Below, piece after piece: positions 12,103 to 24,344 of a stretch of 64,000 nucleotides of DNA. Made by a program: the position numbers and the translations under genes. Below the pieces are notes generated by a model. It saw only the letters and a list, made by a program, of their open reading frames with translations, did not search any database and was not told the origin of the DNA. The DNA comes from Takakia lepidozioides (taxonomy: Eukaryota; Streptophyta; Takakiopsida; Takakiales; Takakiaceae): NCBI GenBank assembly GCA_030704615.1, contig CM060733.1:44888001-44952000 (forward strand), written 5' to 3'. How positions within the stretch are numbered: position 1 is the first letter of the stretch; the number at the start of each line of letters is the position of its first letter.

Positions 12103-12827
12103 TGTCGCGCACCTCACTTCAGTAAGCTCCCCTTTAAGTCATAGTTACTCGCTTTGATGCGCGCGCCTAACTCCCAATCTGGCCGTCAGGCCAACTTGGA
12201 GCTTTGGCTGCTCACCGGGACATAACGGTCCCCCTTTGCTCTTCCAAAAGACCCTCCACCAATTTGGGCCTAGTGGGAATTCTTTTTGGTAGATGGCAGT
12301 CCGGAATAGCTCCCCACTCTTTGGTCGCTTTCCGGATCGCTCGCTTACTCACTAGTTTTTGGTCACAATGGGCTTGCACCGTTCTCGGGGTTACTACTCC
12401 CTATATATACTTCTGTGACTGTCCGCGGCAGTTTCACAAACAACCATGCCATTTTATGGCGAACCACCACGAAGACCCTTGACTCCCGGTGATGAGTCGC
12501 GGTGAATCTTGGCCCACCCACCACGGTCCCATTGGACCGTGATGAGTCCCAAGACTCCCCACTACTCCCACCACGAGGTCTTCGCCCCGTGGTGAGTCCT
12601 ATGCCATCCCCACTAAGTCCCGCTAAGCTACCACCACCCCTTGTGGAGTCATCCCCACTTCAACTCGGTGTGCGGGGCTCCACTTAGTGAGTACCTCCGC
12701 CTCCTTGAGTGCCTTGGGCCCTCAAGGGTGCTTCAGCCCCCCGTACCTATCGCTGCCACTGCCCCCACCACAGGGGCAGCCCCTCTTGTGTCCCGACCCT
12801 CTGCCCTCAAGGCAAAGGGCCGCGACA
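12103..12827 (-). repeat. 3' LTR of the chromovirus
   Basis: It aligns along its whole length with 18343-19043. It starts TGTCGCGCACCTCACTTC and ends GGGCCGCGACA. Small indels (for example extra bases near 12208-12218) and substitutions separate the two LTRs, so the insertion is not recent. Open frames inside it also occur in the other LTR and are not genes. Confidence 0.92.
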
Positions 12828-13734
12828 CACACCCCTACCAACAGGGAATCGATGTCCTCATCGACTTGTCCATTTTGTAGAAACGAACATCCAAGTTGTG
12901 GCATCCCACATCAAGGAGTTTGTTTCTGTACCATGGCGTCCCATGGCAAAGAACCAAACCCCACACTTGACTATACTCTCCACTAGCTAGTTCGGCCGAC
13001 TTCCTCCAAGTCCCGACCAAGGGTGGAGCCTCTCAAGCTCCTCCCATTGCACTCTTCTTGGCCTACTTCAAGGCCAAGGAATGATCCTCCCCGAGGATTG
13101 AATCGCCTTACTGCAACAACATTGCTTGCGACCGCTCATGATGCCGCTTTTGGCATCACCTTGAGTAAGGGTTCACCCCGAACCCTCTTTGACTAGGAAG
13201 ATAACCTTGAACCAACCGTGCGCCCCAATCGCTACAATTGGGTCCGCCTTGGAGTGCTGGCCTGAGGTGCGGGAACACATCGAAGCCGCACTACGACTTC
13301 ATCCCGAGGCTACACGATTATAGTACGTGAATAGAAGCACGTAGCTTCTGTGTTAGCCCGCACTACAAGGCAACCCCCTCGGTACCGTAGTTATAGTACG
13401 CATACGCGCCAGGTGTGCACTAACACGTGAACTCCCAAAGAAGGCGCAAGTTTCCTTGCCCTTTGGATGGGAGTCACCCGATTTCGGCACTGCGCAAACA
13501 CACAATTAACCTAATTTACCTCTCCCACTTTTGTAAGCTTAGCATGCATTCTACACACTAGCCAACCATACCATGCATCACCATTCCAAACAAAATAGGA
13601 TGCACAACATTTGGAAACCATTTCATTTATAACAAATTTTGTACAATACAAGTTTTTGCAATCGGATTCTTGAGCTTAGCTAAGCCGGGCTAAGCATGCA
13701 TTTCCTCCCCCATGATCCAAGGTTGATGTCCCCA
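12828..13734. other. Untranslated 3' region of the chromovirus
   Basis: About 900 bp lie between the chromodomain stop and the 3' LTR, with no coding signal. The bases next to the LTR read, on the minus strand, as a short purine-rich tract (GGTAGGGGTG), consistent with a polypurine tract for plus-strand priming. Confidence 0.5.
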
Positions 13735-14292
13735 TCAACGCTTCTTCCGCTTTTGAAGCCGCCCTTCGAACGCTGCAACCGCCTCAGATGCTTTTCCCAT
13801 TTCTGAGGCATGCACCCAAGATGCCTCCACATGATGATAGCCCTTCCATTTCACGAGATACTCTGTTTCTCGGTTCTTGAATCTCCTTGACTTAAGCACT
13901 GCCTCCACCTCGTACTCAGGTTCATTTTCATGATCCAACAGCACAGGTGGCGGACGCAACACTTGATGCCGATTCGGACGCGCTTCATCTTTGAAATAGG
14001 GCTTCAAAAGGGAGACGTGGAATACTGGATGCACCTTGCTATTTGCCGGCAGCTCCAATTCATACACATCCTCATTCATATCCTTTCGGATGCGAAAGGG
14101 TCACGCATACGGAGGTACGAACTTCGGACTCACTTCCGGAGGTAGTCGGAAATTCTTGATGTTCAACCAGACCTCCGTGCCTGCCTCAAACTTCACTTCC
14201 CTCCGCTTCCGATTCGCCTGCCTTTCATACCGTTTCCTAGCTTTGGCAATGTTGTACTTTGCGAGCTTCAACAAACGCTCGCGTTCTTCCAA
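13735..14292 (-). pseudogene. Chromovirus integrase C-terminus and chromodomain
   Basis: Two same-frame blocks (14292-14101 and 14079-13735) are separated by a TGA near 14101. The first carries FEAGTEVWLNIKNFRLP, typical of the integrase C-terminal GPY/F-side region. The second has HPVFHVSLLKPY and then a chromodomain core (EYLVKWKGYHHVEASWV) with conserved aromatic and WKGY residues. It ends in a basic tail. Confidence 0.88.
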
Positions 14293-14322
14293 TACCGCGG
14301 CTGCTGTCGGTTCCTCAACGTT

Positions 14323-14840
14323 CTAGGCGGCCCAACTTGTCGGCACCAGAGGTGCTTTTCCATAGACCAATACAAAAGGGGAAACTCCCGTTGCGGAAAG
14401 TTTTGTGTTATTATAACAGAACTCTGCCGCGTCCAAATGTTCCACCCAGTCTGATTGGTCTGTCGACACGCAATTCCGCAAGATCTGCTTCACTACGGAA
14501 TTCACTCTTTCCGTTTGGCCGTTCGTCGTAGGTCGGAAGGTGGTGCTCATCTTCAGCCTCGTCCCCATCTTCTTCCAAAGTGCCCTCCAAATTTACTTGT
14601 AAACTTTGGATCGCGGTCCGAGACAATATCCTTCGGGAGTCCATGAAGCTTGAAGACGTGGGCGAAGTAAAGTCGTCTCGTCTCCTGCGCCGTTGCCGCC
14701 TCCTTGGTGGGGATGAAATGGCCCATTTTACTGAACCTATCCACCACCACCACCATGATCGCATCGAATCCTTTTGACAGCGGCATAGCAGTCATGAAAT
14801 CCATCGAAACACTTTCCCAAGACCCCTCTGGAATCGGCAA
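14323..14840 (-). pseudogene. Chromovirus integrase core, frame-broken
   Basis: The first block, 14840-14553, holds SVSMDFMTAMP (first catalytic Asp), VVVVDRFSKMGHF and DIVSDRDPKFTSKF (second Asp). The frame then changes, and 14568-14323 holds TNGQTERVN with the third acidic residue (Glu). A stop at about 14323-14325 separates it from the C-terminal part. An in-frame TAA near 14841-14845 separates it from the RNase H block. Confidence 0.88.
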
Positions 14841-14843
14841 AGG

Positions 14844-15653
14844 TTATAACAGCCCCGCTTGCTTCTTGTACTCGCTCCGGTTTTGTTGGCATGTGGTGCA
14901 TGTCTTGACATACTCCTCGGCCTCCTCCCTCAGTTTGGGCCAGAAATACTCTTTCTTCAAGAGTGTCGCGGTGCGCATGGCTCCGTTGTGGCCCGCATCA
15001 TGGCATTCCCTCAAGAGGCTATCTCTGATCCCTCCTTTCGGCACGTAGAGACGCTTTTGCTTATACCGGAGTAGTCCATTTTGCAAGTAGAACTGCGATT
15101 TAACCCCCATCCTCAAGTCCCGCATCACGGACTTTGCTATCTCATCCTTCTTGCAAGCCTTCCGGATCTTCCTTTGGAGTGTCGTCTCGCCCCCGTACAC
15201 CAACATGAGCTGCTGTTTCTTACTTAAAGCATTGGCCACCACATTGTCCCGTCCCGGTTTGTACTGGATATCCACGTCGAACACCGCCAAAGTATCTTGC
15301 CACCTAAGTTGTTTTGGGGACAACTTAGGCTGCGTGGCAAAATACTTCACCGTGACATTGTCCGTGAACACCTTCACTGGATTGGAACCAACATAGTGGC
15401 GCCAAAGCTCAAGACAATGCACCACCGCCTTCCTCTCTTTTTCGTGCGTCGGCCACCGTCGCTCCACTTCATTCAGTTTCTTACTTTCGTAAGCCACTGG
15501 ACGTCCATCTTGCATAAGTACACCCCCAATCGTGAAGTCCGACGCATCTGTATGAATCTCGAACGGATGGTCGAACTCCGGGATTTTCAAGACTGGAGCT
15601 TCCGCCATCCGCTGCTTCAATTCAACAAAAGCTTGGTCACAAAGGTGTTCCAT
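14844..15653 (-). pseudogene. Chromovirus RNase H and integrase zinc-finger region
   Basis: A 269-codon open frame has EIHTDASDFTIGGVL (RNase H Asp), WRHYVGSNPVKVFTDN, VQ-type connector KPGRDNVVANALSK and then an HHCC zinc-binding segment (ECHDAGHNGA to CTTCQQN). It ends at a stop near 14844. The frame differs from the preceding RT segment, showing a break near 15640. Confidence 0.88.
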
Positions 15654-16548
15654 ATCCAGACTTTGGATTTACACAGAAGGTCTGACAGTGGCCCCGCGAT
15701 CTTGACGAAATTTCTCACATACTTCCGGTAATAGGAGGCGAGTCCTAGGAAGGATCGCACTCCCGGGACCGAAGTCGGAGGCTCCCGGTCCAAGATCGCC
15801 CTCACCTTTCTGTCATCCATTTTGATCCCATCCTGTGTAATCACATGCCCCAGGAACTCCACTTTAGTGACCCCGAATTCGCACTTTGGAGCTTTGGCGT
15901 ATAGCTTCCCTTCTCGCAATTTCTGAAACACCCTTTTGAGGTGTTCCAGGTGCTCCTCCTTGTTTTCGAGTACACCAAGATGTCGTCGATGTACACGATC
16001 ACAAAGTCATCCAACCACTCCTGGAAAAGGCTGTTCATCAGTGTGCTAAAGGTCGCGGGTGCGTTGGTGAGCCCAAAAGACATCACCAAGAACTCATATG
16101 AACCATACCTTGTCCTGCACGTGGTCTTTTCCTCATCTCCTTCCGCCACCCGAATTTGATGATAGCCGGAGCGCAAATCGATCCGGCTGAAATACTTCGC
16201 TCCTGCCAACCGGTCGAAAAGGTCGTCGATCCTTGGCAAAGGGTACCGGTTTTTTATAGTCACCTTATTCAGAGCCTTATAATCGACACACATCCGCAGC
16301 GTCCCATCCTTCTTGTCTGCGAATAGCACCGGGGCTCCGTAAGGTGACTTACTCGGCTGGATGTACCCCTTTGACATTAGATCCTTGAGCTGAGTCTTCA
16401 ACTCGACCAACTCTCTGTGGCTCAACCGGTAGGGCGCCTTGGCAGGCAGTTCCGATCCCGGTATCACCTCAATCTTGTGGTCAACTCCTCTTCGCGGTGG
16501 CAAGCCGCTTGGTAAATCCTCCGACATCACATCCTGGTATTTCTCCAA
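15617..16548 (-). pseudogene. Chromovirus reverse transcriptase, frame-broken
   Basis: 16548-15841 has [65 protein letters not shown] and the catalytic [11 protein letters not shown]. The frame then shifts near 15935-15950. 15931-15617 continues the thumb ([30 protein letters not shown]). An in-frame TAG near 16576 separates it from upstream sequence. The catalytic YIDD motif is intact, but the gene is not. Confidence 0.9.
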
Positions 16549-16706
16549 AATCCTCTTGATCCAATCTGGGCTCGGCTACCCATCGCCTTCTCCCTTTACT
16601 TCTCTGACGTAAGCAAAAATTGGGGCTCGTGTGACTCCTCCACGACCCACTCCTTTGCTAACAGAAGGTTTATTCGCCCTCCCATGGGTTTGGGCATTTC
16701 CGACAC

Positions 16707-18287
16707 TCATAAAATTTCGCCACCATTCCCACATGGTAGCGTGAGTACTTTCTTGCGGCCATCTATGACCGCTCCGGATTTGCTAAAAAAGATCATCCCC
16801 AAAATAAGATCCACTCCATCGATCTCGCAGATGGTGAAGTTTTCACGTCCCTCCCAACTCCCCAGTTGAAGAGGAACATCGAACGCCAACCTCGTCGCCC
16901 GTTCTGGTTCTCCTTTGGTAGAACGCACCTCAATAGAGGCCCCCACGTCACTTGTCGGGAGTCCCAGCTTTTGTGCCGTTGCCGGTGTCATGAAGGAGTG
17001 CGATGCTCCTGTGTCCACCAACAACGACACGTTAGTTCCGGATATTATCCCATCTACGAACAATAACTGGCTCTCTTTACGCATGGCACCAGTTTCTTGA
17101 CACAATTCACAAGAATAGTCGCCTACCTTGCAAGTCTTGGCAACCACCGCTTCCACCAAGCGAGTGATAGAATCCTCCGACAGCTCTGTGGTCGTTCGAG
17201 TCATGTTCAACTGTCGGGGTTTCGTGCACTTCTTGCCCATGTGCCCGGGCTTCCTGCAATTGAAACACACTCCATCGAAGGTCGCCTTCTGTCCGCCATA
17301 AGCCACTGCACCTGCTTTTCCTTTCGCAGCACCGGGTGTCGCCTTGACGTATGAAGGCCTTCCCTTCGATTTCCACGTGCCATTGTCGCCGCGTGGCCTA
17401 TCCCACTTCTTTTTCGGTCGGAAGGAGTCACCTTCCCGCCGGGCCCTCTTGTGGTTCAGCTCCGTACGGCCTTGTCTTTCACCCCTCGGGACATCCGAAA
17501 AACATTCAGCCTTCTCAATTGTCTCGTTCAAATTCTTAGGTGGCTTCTCCTCCAACTTCCGCCTGGCCCATGGGGCCAGTCCCGCCACGAAGTTGAAGAC
17601 CGTTTTTGGTTCTGTCATGTCCGCGACTTCGAGCAACAGCACATTGAAAGCCTGAACATATCCCCGAATGTCATCCGTTTGCTTCAAATTCCTCATCTTG
17701 TCCCGGGCGAACCAAGACGTATTGAGGGGCACAAACTGTCTCTTCATCAATTCCTTGAACCCACTCCAATTCAAGGTTTCCGGATTTGGACCTCGGTCGT
17801 GAAGACGTTTTTGCCACCATTGTTGAGCATAGCCCCTCAAATAGGTGAGAGCCACTTCCACCCGATCCTCGTCACTCAACTTGGCCGCCCGGAAGTACTG
17901 CTCTAACTCCAAGAGCCAGGTGTTGAGTGCTTTCTGATTTCGGACGCCCTCGAAGGTGTCGGGTTCCTTAGGCTTCACCTTAAATTTTGCCTTAGTGGAA
18001 GTGGCATTAGTCGCCTTCAACACGTCTTTCAACGTCCCGCCAAACTGCGCCAACAACCCTTCCCAAAAGGCTGCCGGCATGGGAGGCATCTGTTGGTTTG
18101 TTGGAGCTCTCAGGGATTCCTCGAGCTCCGACTCCTCAGATTCCTCCCGCTCTTGAGCGGCCTCATTTTCAGAAACATGCATCGCTTCCTCAAACGGCCG
18201 CCTTGATGACACGTCGCCCCCATCGGACTCAGCAAGATCATCATCTTTTGGGCCGTTCCGCTTTCGCTTTGGCTTGCCCGACCCCAT
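16707..18287 (-). CDS. Chromovirus Gag and aspartic protease
   Basis: An open frame of about 526 codons. I take the ATG at 18287 as start, because the upstream in-frame ATG at 18341 overlaps the primer binding site. Acidic and basic N-terminal tracts are followed by the Gag capsid region (FEGVRNQKALNTWLLELE, YLRGYAQQWWQKRL), a zinc knuckle CFNCRKPGHMGKKC, and a protease with LLVDTGASHSFM and the flap/ILGM region. Gag packages the element RNA; the protease processes the polyprotein. This frame itself is uninterrupted. Confidence 0.88.
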   Translation of the reverse strand: MGSGKPKRKRNGPKDDDLAESDGGDVSSRRPFEEAMHVSENEAAQEREESEESELEESLRAPTNQQMPPMPAAFWEGLLAQFGGTLKDVLKATNATSTKAKFKVKPKEPDTFEGVRNQKALNTWLLELEQYFRAAKLSDEDRVEVALTYLRGYAQQWWQKRLHDRGPNPETLNWSGFKELMKRQFVPLNTSWFARDKMRNLKQTDDIRGYVQAFNVLLLEVADMTEPKTVFNFVAGLAPWARRKLEEKPPKNLNETIEKAECFSDVPRGERQGRTELNHKRARREGDSFRPKKKWDRPRGDNGTWKSKGRPSYVKATPGAAKGKAGAVAYGGQKATFDGVCFNCRKPGHMGKKCTKPRQLNMTRTTTELSEDSITRLVEAVVAKTCKVGDYSCELCQETGAMRKESQLLFVDGIISGTNVSLLVDTGASHSFMTPATAQKLGLPTSDVGASIEVRSTKGEPERATRLAFDVPLQLGSWEGRENFTICEIDGVDLILGMIFFSKSGAVIDGRKKVLTLPCGNGGEIL

Positions 18288-18323
18288 GATGAGGCCAATC
18301 CCTAGGACGATCGCGTACTGAAC

Positions 18324-18342
18324 TCTAAGCTCTGATACCAAG
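18324..18342 (-). promoter_or_regulatory. Primer binding site for initiator-Met tRNA
   Basis: On the minus strand the bases directly after the 5' LTR read CTTGGTATCAGAGC. TGGTATCAGAGC is the well-known plant retroelement PBS complementary to the 3' end of tRNA-iMet. Confidence 0.93.
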
Positions 18343-19043
18343 TGTCACGCACCTCACTTCGGTAAGCTCCCCTTTAAGTCATAGTTACTCGCTTTGATGC
18401 GCGCGCCTAACTCCCAACCTGGCCGTCGGGCCAACTTGGAGCTTCGGGACATAACGGCCCCCCTTTGCTCTTCCAAAAGACCCTCCACCAATTTGGGCCT
18501 AGTGGGAATTCCCTTTGGTAGATAGTAGTCCGGATTAGCTCCCCATCGCTTTCCGGCTCGTTCGCTTACTCACTAGTTTTTGGTCACCAACGGGCTTGCA
18601 TTGTTCTCGGGGTTACTACTCCCTATATATACTTCTGTGACTGTCCGCGGGGGTTTCACAAACAACCATGCCATTTTATGGCGAACCACCACGAAGACCC
18701 TTGACTCCCGGTGATGAGTCGCGGTGAGTCTTGGCCCACCCACCACGGTCCTATTGGACTGTGATGAGTCCCAAGACTCCCCACGACTCCAACCATCAGG
18801 TCTTCACCCCATGTTGAGTCCACCCCCACTAAGTCCCGCTAAGCTACCACTACCCCTTGTGGAGCCACCCCCACCACAATCCCGTGTGCGGGGCTCCACC
18901 TAGTGAGCGCCTCCGCCTCCTTGAGTGCCTTGGGCACTCAAGGGTGCTTCAGCCCCCCGTACCTATCGCTGCCACTGCCCCCACCACAGGGGCAGCCCCT
19001 CTTGTGTCCCGACCCCCTGCCCTCATGGCAAAGGGCCGCGACA
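18343..19043 (-). repeat. 5' LTR of the chromovirus
   Basis: It is homologous to 12103-12827, starts TGTCACGCACCTCACTTC and ends GGGCCGCGACA. It should contain the promoter; CTATATATAC in both LTRs (about 12402 and 18633) is a plausible TATA box in one orientation only and has not been tested. Confidence 0.92.
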
Positions 19044-22000
19044 TCCTACCTCCTCCAATCGCACTCACACTCCATGAAATTTAAACCCTAACCCTCTCTT
19101 ATATCTCACCCGAAACCCTAACGATCTACTTATCTTTGAGCATGATCGCAACAACCTCCCGGTGAATAGCTCGTCGAGCTATTCAACACCCTGGTAGGGG
19201 AGTAGGGTGGGGGCGGGCTGGGCGGATGGTGGCAGCTAGGGCTGGGGCTGGGCCGCCAAGAGCCTAAGCTTGGGCGGGTAGGTTAGTGCGGGGGCTGGCA
19301 GGTGTTGGCGGGCCGAGTTGGTGCCATGGCTTGGGAGGTTTGCCACTTTTGCCCCAAGGTTGTGCCATTTTGGCTCTTGTAGGGGGGCGCGGGCCCACAC
19401 GTGCCCCATAAACGTGTTGGGCCTCGGGAGAGGGGTAGGTGAGGGGACAAGGGAGCCAGCGTCATTACGACATGGCTACCGAAAATTCATGGGCGGGTAA
19501 TGCCGTGAGTGGAGAGCATTCCCGGATTTAAGGGCCTGACGCCAAGGGTGGTAGCCCGGGGGAAGGCCTCAAAATCCGGGAATGCCCACGTTACCCTGCG
19601 TAAAGAAATAAGATGATTTCTTTCCTTTTCATCGTTCATTTATCCTTTCTCTGCCTTAGTCGCTTCCTGCAAGAAAAGATCTTGAAGGTAAAGATAAAGA
19701 AATGTCGCAGGTGTGCATTACACAAGTGTGTAATGCACTGGTAATCGTGCGGGCTGGCTCATACGTTGTATAACGCGCAGAATTTTACAAAGAGAAATCA
19801 GCCCTAGTTCTTTACGAGATCTCGAATCTTTTTAGATCAATCAAGTTACATATTCTATTGTTTTCATCCAGTAAGATTAAGATTGTAGATTTGAAAGTCC
19901 TGATGTGCATGTAAGTTTTGAGGATCTCTTTAGAGCTTCAAATTTGTGCCCTTCAAATTTTTTGCAGATCTAGTGACTAAGGGGTGCAAGGCTTTTGGGC
20001 TCTTGAGGGGAAAGTTGTTTGTAGATGCTCGGAGAGAAGGATACAACATATTCTTACAGAATTTGACTTCATAAATTTGTCAATGATGACATTATCTACA
20101 TCTGAATGCACGACAGTCTTCCCAAAGAATAGAAGTCCCCACCAGAGTGTCAATGTGCGGTTATTTGATTTTTTTTAAATTTTATATCAGTGTTATGGAT
20201 ATTTAACTTTAACTTTGTATTCACATCCTACGGTTCCGAGGTTTTGGAGCTTTCCCGTTTATGATATCCTGCCGGTTTGCAACAAATACAAAATTTAACC
20301 CTGTGCAGTTATGGACAGTTTATGTGAAAATAACGTTCGGCGGTTCAGTATCCGGTTATCAAATAAATCCAAGCTTAGTTTAGTAAAATAAAATACCCCA
20401 AACTTAAAAATCTAATGTATTAATTTTTTAATAAAAATAGTTACAATTATTAGGATAGAACATTGAAGAGTACTATTAGGAGATTTTTTTATATTGTAAA
20501 TAATGCAAAAATTGCAAGTGACCATTCAAGTCTCAAAAAATTGGAACGCGTCATAAAATATGAAGTTATACATATGCCTGCCTCTTCAAATGAAGATAGG
20601 GCCAGCTCATGAGTACGACACCCTCTACTTCTATTAATTTAATATGTCATGGTTTGCGTTTTTTTTGGGCCCTGCCTTTGTAGACCCCCCTAGGTACTAG
20701 TAAGTAGTAAGTAGTAAGTAGTGAGTAAATAATAAGACTAAGGGAAGAGAGCCCCGGCTCTCTTTATATACTGGGCGGTGGGACCTTCTAGAAGCCCGCT
20801 GATCCCTGGGGGGTGGGACATTTCTAGAAGGTTGCCATGGACACTTTTCCAAGAGCTACGGCTGTTGGGTCCCATTGCTGCACTATCCATGTATTAATGT
20901 CCCTGGCATAGGGTGCGCAGTTTTCGGGGCCCTCTTCGAGCCCTCTTCTTTGCCTTAATACAGACTTTTCCGTTTCATGTGGGCCCTAGTTAAATCCTAG
21001 ACCACTCTCTAATCCTCATACCCCTTTCAAACCTAGCCCCTTATCTATGTCCGGTGAACTCAATAATCGGCTCTTGTCTGGACTATAACCTCCAGTTTTA
21101 AATGCCAGATATATGGGTTCGTAACTTGCTTCTTTTAGACCACTAGTTCTGGTTCAAATCAAATAAAAATAATATACAAACCCACCGGATCTGGTTATCC
21201 CATCTCTTCATATCCGGCGGTTCTTAACGGAGGCGAATATATGATATTTTGACCTCCGGCATATCCACATATATATATATTATCCAGGTTGGGTTTTGCG
21301 GGGGGTTTGAGGCTGAATCAAATATCTCCAGAACACTCGTCCCCACATGGAAAGTGACAATAATGAGGTTAATAGTTAATTGTTGACACAAAAAAACTTA
21401 CAAAAATCAACACACACCTACATTTTAGTCCTCCTAAATAGTCCGCTCCTCCTTTTTTTTGCTACGTTCTTTTCAATGCTTTGCGATATTGCAAGCTCTA
21501 GTATTTTCTCGGCTGCTGGTGTTATTATTATTTTTTCGCTCCTAGTTCTTTTTCCTTTACTGGGGGTGGTTTTCTGGTTATTTTAACTTCGTTATAGGGT
21601 GGGATCTCCTTGTTAATGTTTTACACTTGACGAGAAAAATAATATATATATATAAAATTGGATAGTATTTAAGTTCTTACCTACATGTATCATAGATTTT
21701 AAATGATATCATATATAAATTTTATATGTAAATCTTGAATTCAAATATAGCTTGAATTCAAGGAAAACAAATTAATATTATTATAATCAATAGACTATAG
21801 ACCTCCGACCCTGAAATTAATTACCGACATTAGTTTTCCCTCTGATAATTTCATGTTTTAAAGTTCAATTCCCAGGGTTTTTCAAAAACTAAATCAATTT
21901 CATCTTTATTATTCTCTAACAATAATATACATGCATACATATACATATATATATATATATTAATTTTGTACATTTTGTATATTTTTCAATTTTACTACTT

Positions 22001-22560
22001 TTAAATTATCTAATTGCATTTTTTGCTCCCAACATATCTCATCAACTAAGCCATTCCGAGATGAACCCCTTGCTTTTTCCTTTCACTGTAATTAAAGGGC
22101 CTGATTAAGTTGTGAGCATTGTTTTTAATAAATTTAATAATAAATAAAAGGGGGACGGAGGCCTTGTTAGTCAAATTAAAAAAGAGAAGGAGGAAAAAAT
22201 AACCTCACCACGGCCATAAGGGGATATAATTGTAAGGAACCTCCCAAAAACGGCCGCAATTGGCAAAGAACAAACAAACAGAACAAGGCTCACATACAAC
22301 CAATGTCCAAAGGAGAAGCAAGAAGGAACAAGGAACCTCCTAGGAGAACCACTACCTATGAGGCCAAGAGCTGACTATACTATAGGCAGCCAAAAACAAA
22401 GGGGAGGGAGTAGACAATCAAAGGAAAGAAGCAGAGAAAGAAGATAGTGAAAATAAAAATCCCCAAGTGATTATTCTTTCCACTTCAAGAAAATAACTCG
22501 AAAAAAAAAACAAAAAACAAAAAACAGGAAGGGCCACTATGGGCAGGGTGACGAAAGGGC
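19044..22560. other. Non-coding spacer, AT-rich in its right part
   Basis: No gene supported. It starts with short CCCTAA-like pieces (19082-19125), then a G-rich stretch (19190-19450). A GTAGTAA microsatellite lies at about 20698-20730 and TA runs near 21265, 21640 and 21945. The stretch 22140-22500 has purine-rich sequence that could be a retroelement tail. Open frames in it are short and of low complexity. Confidence 0.5.
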
Positions 22561-23765
22561 AGCGTTGCGTTGGAAGGTCCCAGCGCGGCGAGGTCAGGAG
22601 GGTCAGTTGAACGTGTAGTTTCAACTGAACGCTCTCTCCTCAACTATCTCCTTCTCCATACTCTTCATCTCATTTCAGGTGAGCTTCACAATCCGCTTCG
22701 CCATGACATATTAGTAAGTAATGCGTTTGATTCCGTAGAACAGTGTATAACATGATTTGTTTGATTGGATGTGCAGTGGCAAATTGACAAATCTTTAGTT
22801 CCAAAGATGTTAGTGGCTAGGCACCTGTTGGTCGCTTATGTGTGGTGGCAGAGAACTTCCAGAGCCTAACGTGATTGTAGGAAGATTACAGCACTGGGTT
22901 GCAGAGTTCTCATGAACCCAAGTTGTGGAAGGATTTGCAAAGCTCATTTGTTTGACAGTGCTTGTCAAATTGAAGCGGGGAGTCATGTATCGATTGTGAG
23001 GCTTGACCAACATGGCGGGGAAGAACGGGAAATGAGGGTCAGAGGATAAATGGCAATGACAACATAGTTACAATGGTACCAAAGACCTACAATCTTCCCA
23101 TAGTAACCATGTAAAATAACTTTATCTTTGCTCTAGGATCCACGAACGCAATCAATTTATTTCTGCCAATCTCTCTACTCTTTGCAATCTATCTCTTCCT
23201 CTTTATTCTCTGGATGACTAGTTGCATATTCCAGGAACATTATAAGATCCAATTGATATCTCAACTCATATGATTCTTATGCGTACATTCTCTCTTTGGT
23301 ACTGTACTCTAGATAAATAGTACTGTTAGACAACGCTATAGACACACAGATGTCCCATTTCAGAGGTCATGTGCACGAGAACCTCCAATCTAAAGAATCA
23401 CTCAAACTGGAGTTGTAATATGTTTATGCTGAGGGTCGTTAGGGACCAGGGCTCTGTTCCTTTTGTTTTCCATGTCCCTCATATTCCTTTGAACATCTAG
23501 AAAAGGGGTGGGGGAAAAAACTTCATTCCTTTGTTCTCTTTCCATCAGTGCAAGTTGTAACCATGATCGTTGTTAACCTCTAACCTGCTAATCACGTAGA
23601 TGCAGGGGAATGAAGACACCAACTTGGAGGTAGAGCTTCCAACGTTATGAATCTAGTCTAAGTTAGCACAAGGGTTAACAACACAAAAGTCCCAAAATCA
23701 TGCGTTCAGAATGGGACGTAGTTGCTTTTGGGCTGCTTTTGGCTCTCTCTTTTGGTGGTTGTCTT

Positions 23766-23910
23766 ACTCATTTGAGCTTTCCGCGGACGTTATTATAAAG
23801 TACCATTTCATTTCATTATTGTCTCTTGTTTTTTCCTTTTGTCAAAGCTCTTTGAGCAAGTTTCTACGGACGATATAAAGTGCCATTTCATCTCTCTCTC
23901 TCCGCGTCTG
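23766..23910 (+). repeat. Copies of a short repeat (CCGCGGACGTTAT...CATTTCATTTCAT)
   Basis: A sequence with TTGAGCTTTCCGCGGACGTT and then AAAGTACCATTTCATTTCAT lies at about 23776-23820. A shorter relative follows at 23860-23895 (ACGGACGATATAAAGTGCCA). An inverted copy lies at 24660-24720, including a GAAAT microsatellite. It is probably a small dispersed element (MITE or SINE fragment), not further identified. Confidence 0.5.
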
Positions 23911-24344
23911 TGTGCTTGTCTCTATCAAGGTAATCACAGTACTAGAGTGAGTCCCTCACAAAGGCAGTATTTGTTCCATTTGCGCGGGTTCTACAACCAC
24001 AAAGCTACGGCAAACAACGTCTTATGAGTACATTCTCTCTGTTTTTTGTGTGTGACAGCATATACATAAGATATTGCCCAATCACCTCCGGGAGCATCTC
24101 CAACTAAGATTTTTTGGTGGGGACAATTTAGTTCAGTGTTTTGAAAGAAAATCGGGAAACCACCCACAACAATTATGAAGAATCTAAATCACAAACTTGG
24201 GAAGCCGGTAAATGCCAACCCTCAATCCCTCCTCCAGGCTGAGCCAGAAATCTCACTCCCTTCTTCCTGCTTCATTGGAGAGTTGGGGACCTTTAAGTTG
24301 AAATTGTCTAGAACATAATAAACCTTGCTGATGTGAATTGATAG

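Larger units (their letters stand above)
12103..19043 (-). mobile_element. Ty3/gypsy chromovirus, complete structure, coding region broken
   Basis: Two LTRs (12103-12827 and 18343-19043) both start TGTC and end GACA. A PBS complementary to initiator-Met tRNA adjoins the right LTR. In minus-strand order follow gag with a zinc knuckle, protease, reverse transcriptase, RNase H, integrase and a C-terminal chromodomain. This is the chromovirus order; chromodomains direct integration to particular chromatin. pol carries several stops and frame changes, so the copy is inactive. The 5-bp flanks (tcatg and tccta) do not match, so no target-site duplication is visible. Confidence 0.93.

Noticed and set aside
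12204-12990. Proline-rich open frames
   Set aside because: Most of this lies in the 3' LTR. The same frames recur in the other LTR at 18857-19091, so they come with the LTR and are not genes.
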